DNA from: Zoroaster sp. YZ-2022
Taxonomy: Eukaryota > Echinodermata > Asteroidea > Forcipulatida > Zoroasteridae
Assembly: GCA_029582265.1 (NCBI GenBank)
Contig: CM055830.1
Span: 21,635,448 to 21,699,447, forward strand
DNA: 64,000 nucleotides
Direction of reading: 5' to 3'
Shown: positions 56,279 through 64,000 of the stretch, piece after piece
Layout of the letters: each line of letters starts with the position of its first letter
How positions within the stretch are numbered: position 1 is the stretch's first letter
Translations under genes and position numbers: made by a program
The notes under the pieces: generated by a model
Told to the model about the DNA's origin: nothing
The model's database searches: none
The model's input: the letters and a program-made list of their open reading frames with translations, nothing else

Positions 56279-58391
56279 CACTGTTGTTGACTCGAGTCGG
56301 TGACTCGGACTCGAGTCCGACTCGAGTCGCCAATTTTTGTGACTTGCGACTTGACTTGACTTGGACAAAAATGACTTGGGACTTGACTTGACTTGGACAA
56401 AAATGACTTGTGACTTGACTTGACTTGACTTGAGTAAATTTGACTTGACGACATTGCAAGTCATCATGTATTTTAGGTTGTTTTATTACATGTATTTTTC
56501 TGGTCAATCCGGCCACGGCAGCCGAATACTTTTGTGACGGGAAAAAAGTGCCGTCGGGAATTTTATATCTATACGTAATACATAATAATAGTGTATACTG
56601 TACACGTATGTGCCTTGTACTGTAAAGTGTACGCAACATGTCTAATCTTCAACACAATCCGTCGTAGTGGAAGAAGTGGGCTATTACTGGTAAAGGCATT
56701 GCATTAATATTCAAAATAATTTATACAAACGGCTGGAACGAGGTTATAGCGACATTGTTAATTCTATTAAGAATTTGTAAAGTGTTGAACAAATTATCGC
56801 AAATTTTTCGTAAAACAAAACCGAATAGCTATTTTGACTCAAATTATGTTTATTATGTGTGTAATCATTAAAGGGTACATGTTTTTTTTTTTTAAATGTT
56901 TTACTCCGTAAAAAGGGAATTTTAAAATATTTTACGAATTAGTAATTTTTAAATTCTCCTTACATCACCTATGCAAGTGTTGTCAGAGTTATCAACACAG
57001 AATCAGTAAGGATTTCATGCACAACGTTGTAATACACTGGAGTCCGTGATTTTAACAAATGTATTGTTTGTGACAATTAACAGCGACCGAATAACTAAGA
57101 AGCAGCAATTACTAGTTTTTGGGGCGTATACAAAATGTATCTTCTTCCAAATTACCAAATTCCGAGGCCCATATAAGAGTGTAAATTACCATCCGTCGGT
57201 TTCCGTCCTGGGAGAAAAATGAATTGTCCCGCGTGTAACAGCTTCAACCGTCTGCAAATTTTCGTACAAATATTGAAATGAACCACTCTAAATACATGTT
57301 ACCTACGCTAGATTGATAATTTTCAGATTAAAAAAATTTAAAACCTCAATCGCTTCTTTCTATACTTTCCACACAACCCCCATAATTTCTGGACCGAATT
57401 GATGAAAAACTACCTGGTTCCCTGTTTTGTAAATAACATTGAATTCAGATACGGACACCAACAAAAACAATGACGCACTACACAATTTGTGAAGCATTAA
57501 CGTCATACTTGGATTTGTTTGTGAGTTTCTGGTCTTCAATAGTCATTTATTTACCTCCCATCATGTTATCGCTTGTTTTTCATTTATTTTATTCAATCAG
57601 CAACTTATATTAATGAAGTAAAATACGTCTAAACATCTTCAATAAAGTGTCAATCTTTAGGCCTACAGTGTACATTTGAGCCTATACGTTTCACCATACA
57701 TTTCCCTTCACATGTACTACACGATACACGGTACACGTGTGTGCGTTTGTATAGTTTTCTAGAAAATATTGCGCGATGATTACAGCGAGGTTTCGCGGCT
57801 AATTCGAGATAAATGTGTCAATTATGTATATCCTATAAACAACAAATGACAAACACTGGATTTATTCTCACTGCCAAGACAGGGAACATGACAAACAGAA
57901 CATTATTATAGGCAAAAAAAAAGAAAAAAAAGAAAAAAGGCTCCGGTTTCTGGTGATCTCCGTGCGCGTGACCTCAGCTAGACCTGCACGTCGGCATTTT
58001 ATTTTATTATTTTTTGCTATGAAACGATGTCCAATCGCAGCCACACATTTTCACATAGGGGTATAAACGTTTGGCTGATTTGTGAGTCCTCTCTTAGCCA
58101 CCATACTTTGTATAATGGGAAATTTGGTCCCCGCCTACACATGTAACACAAATTTAAACAAAACAAAACAAACAAAAAACAAAATCGCGTCACCGCACCA
58201 ATTTTGAAACTGGAGACGTTTCTAGCCTTATTTGGGACGATAAATGACTTGTGACTTGACTTGACTTGAGAAAATTTGACTTGTGACTTGACTTGACTTG
58301 GGAAAATTTGACTTGTGACTTGACTTGACTTGAGAACATTTGACTTGTGACTTGACTTGACTTGAGAAAAAATGACTTGGTTACAACACTG
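56279..58391. mobile_element. Non-autonomous hAT element, 2113 bp, unit 1
   Basis: The ends are CACTGTTGTTGACTCGAG and, inverted, CAGTGTTGTAACCAAGTC: hAT-type CA(C/G)TGTTGT termini. AAATGTGC occurs at 56271-56278 and 58392-58399, a perfect 8-bp duplication. The subterminal regions are made of GACTTGACTTG repeats (56300-56460 and 58245-58385). The interior has no transposase. Frames rich in SSQVKSQ are translations of the repeat. Confidence 0.93.
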
Positions 58392-59527
58392 AAATGTGCA
58401 CACAGGGTAATTTTTGACTGTTTTTTCTTTTTTTTTGACCACCCTGAACAATACCAGATAATGCTTTTACCAGTTAAAAACGGTCGACTCGTTTTGACCT
58501 GTAAATGTACTTAATATACGTGGTTTGACAGTGTTCGACTTTTAAGTGCACTAGATATACACTGGTAAGCATATCAACATTTTGACTGATTTTTACCCTT
58601 GTAGTAGTAAGAAGGTTAAAGCAAAAGAACCAATGCATTTCGTGGTTTTAAATTTCGCTTTTTTTGAGAAACTATTCATGCACTATATTTTCAAGCGCCG
58701 TTTCAAAGTACTGACATTTGTCATACGGCCTATCAAGACCTTACATACAAATTAATAATTAAAAGACAAAGAAAAACCACAAAGAAAAAACACATTATTT
58801 ATTTGTAGGGGTGGAGTTTCAGAGAAGTTTGAGATGTCAGAATACTTTTTTTGTTTTTACATATGTTATAGATAAAATAAAGGATTAATATCCGAAACTA
58901 ACCAAATGGTCAACTATGAATGTAAATCTTACTTGGTGTAAAGCTGATGATGGTATCTTCCCGAGAAATGTTGTTGTCTGAGGTGCAGTTACTTTTTATT
59001 AAAAGTGAAAAAATATCAGTTCACTCTCTTTAAAGTGTACACAATATCTGAAAGGGTTTTCTCGTGAACGATACAGCATAATACATGTAGGCCAGGGGTA
59101 ATCAATCTGCAGCCTGTTCAGGGTCGGAATGCAACCCGAGAAACCTCTTTTAGAAAAATATAATAATATTTGCCTCTATTTTCGCTAAAAATACTATAAA
59201 CCGGTCTGTATAAATGCACTGTCAATTTTAAAAGAGAAAAATGTACCATAATTGTAACAAAATGTAAAATAAATACTGAATTGACAATGTTATGAGCATA
59301 CTGATAGATTGTTGCTGTAAGCATTTTCATCCTACAATATAAAAATTAAAAAGTACATATAGACCTGGGTGCTGGTGATTGTTTTTCATTAAACAAATAC
59401 AATATTGCTAAAAGTATGAGTACAGAATGGCACAAACATACGGCCCATGTTTTTATTACATACTACCAGCAATTTATCTTAAAGATATACTTTATGTACT
59501 ATTAAAACTAACAGTGCATTTACACTT

Positions 59528-59822
59528 TTTGTTTGTTTGTTCACATCTGTATGTTTAATTAGTTTTTGTAAGCAACATGTGCATTGAGTCCTGTTATTTT
59601 TGTCCTCCCAATGGTATGCTCTCTGTTATTTCTTTTTCTATAGGCTCAATGCACGTGCATGCTTTATAGGGACCATTGTCTACAAGCTTTGCTTCTTAAT
59701 GGATCCCTCTGCAGTATCACATTTACTTTATTCACATCTTGATATATTTCATTTACATGTAACTTTCTGTGATTAACTTTCTTTGGTTAAATACTGTGGA
59801 AATAAATCAACCTGAAACCTGA
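59528..59822 (+). mobile_element. 295-bp retrotransposon 3' fragment in unit 2
   Basis: Same insert and flanking ACACTT (59522-59527, 59823-59828) as in unit 1. Confidence 0.7.
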
Positions 59823-59942
59823 ACACTTACAGGTTAACAACCCGCATGTTGTTTTGTCTTGATAATTCTACCAAATGAACCCTGCCCTATAGTGCTTCCG
59901 AATATTGTTTCACTTAAACTTCCAGTTTCGACCCAAATGTGC

Positions 59943-62055
59943 CACTGTTGTTGACTCGAGTCGGTGACTCGGACTCGAGTCCGACTCGAGTCGCCAATTT
60001 TTGTGACTTGCGACTTGACTTGACTTGGACAAAAATGACTTGGGACTTGACTTGACTTGGACAAAAATGATTTGTGACTTGACTTGACTTGACTTGACTT
60101 GAGTAAATTTGACTTGACGACATTGCAAGTCATCATGTATTTTAGGTTGTTTTATTACATGTATTTTTCTGGTCAATCCGGCCACGGCAGCCGAATACTT
60201 TTGTGACGGGAAAAAAGTGCCGTCGGGAATTTTATATCTATACGTAATACATAATAATAGTGTATACTGTACACGTATGTGCCTTGTACTGTAAAGTGTA
60301 CGCAACATGTCTAGTCTTCAACACAATCCGTCGTAGTGGAAGAAGTGGGCTATTACTGGTAAAGGCATTGCATTAATATTCAAAATAATTTATACAAACG
60401 GCTGGAACGAGGTTATAGCGACATTGTTAATTGTATTAAGAATTTGTAAAGTGTTGAACAAATTATCGCAAATTTTTCGTAAAACAAAACCGAATAGCTA
60501 TTTTGACTCAAATTATGTTTATTATGTGTGTAATCATTAAAGGGTACATGTGTTTTAAAAAAAAATGTTTTACTCCGTAAAAAGGGAATTTTAAAATATT
60601 TTACGAATTAGTAATTTTTAAATTCTCCTTACATCACCTATGCAAGTGTTGTCAGAGTTATCAACACAGAATCAGTAAGGATTTCATGCACAACGTTGTA
60701 ATACACTGGAGTCCGTGATTTTAACAAATGTATTGTTTGTGACAATTAACAGCGACCGAATAACTAAGAAGCAGCAATTACTAGTTTTTGTATACAAAAT
60801 TTATCTTCTTCCAAATTACCAAATTCCGAGGCCCATATAAGAGTGTAAATTACCATCCGTCGGTTTCCGTCCTGGGAGAAAAATGAATTGTCCCGCGTGT
60901 AACAGCTTCAACCGTCTGCAAATTTTCGTACAAATATTGAAATGAACCACTCTAAATACATGTTACTTACGCTAGATTGATAATTTTCAGATTAAAAAAA
61001 TTTAAAACCTCAATCGCTTCTTTCTATACTTTCCACACAACCCCCATAATTTCTGGACCGAATTGATGAAAAACTACCTGGTTCCCTGTTTTGTAAATAA
61101 CATTGAATTCAGATACGGACACCAACAAAAACAATGACGCACTACACAATTTGTGAAGCATTAACGTCATACTTGGATTTGTTTGTGAGTTTCTGGTCTT
61201 CAATAGTCATTTATTTACCTCCCATCATGTTATCACTTGTTTTTCATTTATTTTATTCAATCAGCAACTTATATTAATGAAGTAAAATACGTCTAAACAT
61301 CTTCAATAAAGTGTCAATCTTTAGGCCTACAGTGTACGTTTGAGCCTATACGTTTCACCATACATTTCCCTTCACATGTACTACACGATACACGGTACAC
61401 GTGTGTGCGTTTGTATAGTTTTCTAGAAAATATTGCGCGATGATTACAGCGAGGTTTCGCGGCTAATTCGAGATAAATGTGTCAATTATGTATATCCTAT
61501 AAACAACAAATGACAAACACTGGATTTATTCTCAAAGCCAAGACAGGGAACATGACAAACAGAACATTATTATAGGCAAAAAAAAAGAAAAAAAAGAAAA
61601 AAGGCTCCGGTTTCTGGTGATCTCCGTGCGCGTGACCTCAGCTAGACCTGCACGTCGGCATTTTATTTTATTATTTTTTGCTATGAAACGATGTCCAATC
61701 GCAGCCACACTTTTTCACATAGGGGTATAAACGTTTGGCTGATTTGTGAGTCCTCTCTTAGCCACCATACTTTGTATAATGGGAAATTTGGTCCCCGCCT
61801 ACACATGTAACACAAATTTAAACAAAACAAAACAAACAAAAAACAAAATCGCGTCACCGCACCAATTTTGAAACTGGAGACTTTTTTAGCCTTATTTGGG
61901 ACGATAAATGACTTGTGACTTGACTTGACTTGAGAAAATTTGACTTGTGACTTGACTTGACTTGGGAAAATTTGACTTGTGACTTGACTTGACTTGAGAA
62001 CATTTGACTTGTGACTTGACTTGACTTGAGAAAAAATGACTTGGTTACAACACTG
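59943..62055. mobile_element. Non-autonomous hAT element, 2113 bp, unit 2
   Basis: Same length, termini and AAATGTGC flanks (59935-59942, 62056-62063) as the unit 1 copy. The equal length and near-identity support unit duplication and not a separate transposition. Confidence 0.93.
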
Positions 62056-64000
62056 AAATGTGCACACAGGGTAATTTTTGACTGTTTTTTCTTTTTTTTT
62101 GACCACGCTGAACAATACCAGACAATGCTTTTACCAGTTAAAAACGGTCGACTCGTTTTGACCTGTAAATGTACTTAATATACGTGGTTTGACAGTGTTC
62201 GACTTTTAAGTGCACTAGATATACACTGGTAAGCATATCAACATTTTGACTGATTTTTACCCTTGTAGTAGTAAGAAGGTTAAAGCAAAAGAACCAATGC
62301 ATTTCGTGGTTTTAAATTTCGCTTTTTTTTGAGAAACTATTCATGCACTATATTTTCAAGCGCCGTTTCAAAGTACTGACATTTGTCATACGGCCTATCA
62401 AGACCTTACATACAAATTAATAATTAAAAGACAAAGAAAAACCACAAAGAAAAAACACATTATTTATTTGTAGGGGTGGAGTTTCAGAGAAGTTTGAGAT
62501 GTCAGAATACTTTTTGTTTTACATATGTTATAGATAAAATAAAGGATTAATATCCGAAACTAACCAAATGGTCAACTATGAATGTAAATCTTACTTGGTG
62601 TAAAGCTGATGATGGTATCTTCCCGAGAAATGTTGTTGTCTGAGGTGCAGTTACTTTTTATTAAAAGTGAAAAAATATCAGTTCACTCTCTTTAAAGTGT
62701 ACACAATATCTGAAAGGGTTTTCTCGTGAACGATACAGCATAATACATGTAGGCCAGGGGTAATCAATCTGCAGCCTGTTCAGGGTCGGAATGCAACCCG
62801 AGAAACCTCTTTTAGAAAAATATAATAATATTTGCCTCTATTTTCGCTAAAAATACTATAAACCGGTCTGTATAAATGCACTGTCAATTTTAAAAGAGAA
62901 AAGGGTAGCATAATTGTAACAAAAAGTAAAATAAATACTGAATTGACAATGTTATGAGCATACTGATAGGTTGTTGATATAAGCATTTTCATCCTACAAT
63001 ATAAAAATTAAAAAGTACATAGACCTGGGTGCTGGTGATTGTTTTTCATTAAACAAATACAATATTGCTAAAAGTATGAGTACAGAATGGCACAAACATA
63101 TGGTCCATGTTTTTATTACATAAATACTACCAGCAATTTATCTTAAAGCATGTACTTTGTGTACTATTAAAAACTAACAGTGCATTTACACTTACAGATT
63201 AACAACCTTAACAACCCGCGTGCTGTTTTGTCTTGATAATTCTACCAAACGAACCCTGCCCTATAGTGCTTCCGAATGTTTTTTTCACTTAAACTTCCAG
63301 TTTCGACCGGAAGGAGAGGTCAAATTGGGGTCATGTCTGTGAACAAAATGTCACATAATTCAAAATCTTTAAGATGATGCAAAGATTGTGAAAATATCTT
63401 TTGTGGTTCATGAGATATGATTTGTGAAATATTAAACTTTGATTTAGTGTAATTCGATATCTGATGACCTCACCATGACTTTACCACTTTACCTGGAACT
63501 ACATATTAAGGTCTCATTATGTGTTAAGTTTAAGTTTTAAGGTTCTGTGAACTCTGCAACTATGTTTTTGTCTGTAGACAAGTCTCACGGAGAAAAAAAC
63601 CTGAAAAAAGAACAATATCAAGAGGTGTTTGGGCACAAACCCCTAACAAAATCACCAGGATCAGAACCAGTCTCGGACGTGACAGTCGTACATCAAAATC
63701 GCTGAGCCACCAACAATTCTTGAAACTTGACGAAAACATTACTCATTAAGTAAATATGTCATTAGTGCGCCCCCTATCGGTTATACTTATTAATATTAAC
63801 TCACTGATCAGCGAACGTTAGATATGGTCCTAAAATACGCTTCCCTGAAATCGGATCTTCATCAAAATTTAATTGATTGGTCCTTGTAGCAAACTCAACA
63901 CATTCAGCAAATTTCAGTAATACCTACATGTAACATTTGGATCAAGAAACTGACAGCTGCCAAATTTACTCAAGCGTTTTAGTTATGAATGGGGATAATC
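62056..64000 (+). repeat. Third, partial unit without the two insertions
   Basis: Starts like units 1 and 2 but lacks the 295-bp insert (near 63190) and the hAT. After CTTAAACTTCCAGTTTCGACC it continues into the CTTCCGG family member (63285-63660) and then sequence matching 6880-7220 of the palindrome. It runs off the window. It represents the older arrangement. Confidence 0.9.
63285..63660 (+). repeat. CTTCCGG hairpin family member at the right end
   Basis: Starts CTTCCAGTTTCGACCGGAAG. Contains TTTGTGGTTCATGAGATATG, AAGTCTCACGGAGAAAAAAACC and the terminal AGGTGTTTGGGCACAAACCCCT stem-loop. Nearly identical to 6475-6860. Confidence 0.8.

Larger units (their letters stand above)
54719..58391 (+). 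repeat. Tandem unit 1 (about 3.67 kb)
   Basis: Begins AAATGTGCACACAGGGTAAT and runs through the long repeat (55219 on), a 295-bp insert and a hAT element. The next unit starts at 58392 with the same words and is about 99 percent identical by eye. No gene is inside; the retained small ORFs are repeat-derived. Confidence 0.9.
58392..62055 (+). repeat. Tandem unit 2 (about 3.66 kb)
   Basis: A near-exact copy of unit 1 with a few substitutions and indels, for example one more ACTTG repeat near 60090 and a loss of GGGGCG near 60789. It carries the same 295-bp insert and hAT at the same places, so the duplication followed both insertions. Confidence 0.93.

Noticed and set aside
56170..56639. Frames rich in SSQVKSQ (also 58017-58451, 59834-60308, 61681-62115)
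   Set aside because: Translation of the GACTTGACTTG subterminal repeats of the hAT elements.

Overview
The window reads as a repeat-dominated, AT-rich stretch of a metazoan nuclear genome. Evidence: tRNA-derived SINEs with internal Pol III boxes, a degenerate TTAGGG-type interstitial telomeric tract, Tc1/mariner, hAT, Mutator-like, gypsy-like, tyrosine-recombinase-type and LINE remnants, TATA boxes, AATAAA signals and plausible splice sites, and no operon structure. The style of SINE and repeat suggests a marine invertebrate, most likely a deuterostome (echinoderm, hemichordate or cephalochordate). That assignment is inference from remembered repeat style. Two runs of exactly 500 N (5244-5743 and 31001-31500) mark scaffold gaps.

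Layout. Positions 1 to about 11150 form a giant inverted repeat centred on the first gap. Each arm carries the same nested set: the gap-proximal long repeat, a single hairpin repeat, a mariner-family remnant, AT microsatellites, a tRNA-derived SINE, and a 1.5-kb element with AGGTGTTCGG-type ends and an internal array of about 150-bp units. A 38-41-bp minisatellite follows (10570-13112), then a 1.5-kb foldback containing three tRNA-like SINE heads (13562-15124). A nearly complete 2.3-kb Tc1/mariner-type transposon with a long transposase ORF spans 15278-17598.

The middle (18-31 kb) has a gypsy 3' remnant, a tRNA-Asp-like tandem array, a pair of Penelope-like or DIRS-like fragments with a hammerhead-like motif, a MITE, one probable protein-coding gene on the minus strand (26866-28020, unrecognised, disordered), and a hAT element with a perfect 8-bp target duplication. 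From 31.5 to 36 kb are a decayed tyrosine-recombinase-retrotransposon gag-like ORF, an intact small His-Cys box (I-PpoI-like) endonuclease ORF, a telomere-like tract and a broken Mutator-like transposase.

From 36 to 54 kb there are no clear host genes apart from a short secreted-peptide ORF (52720-52917, minus). This part holds LINE 3' fragments, MITEs, a duplicated 345-bp block and many copies of a hairpin repeat family whose stem varies in a base-pair-preserving way. From 54719 to the end is a tandem array of about 3.66-kb units, each with a 2113-bp non-autonomous hAT element at the unit junction. The array then runs into the same long repeat seen in the right arm of the palindrome.

The genes do not form a pathway. 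Most of the content is mobile DNA in nested layers. The three ORFs most likely to be or have been functional proteins, apart from the transposase, are the His-Cys box endonuclease, the disordered 384-residue protein and the 65-residue secreted peptide.
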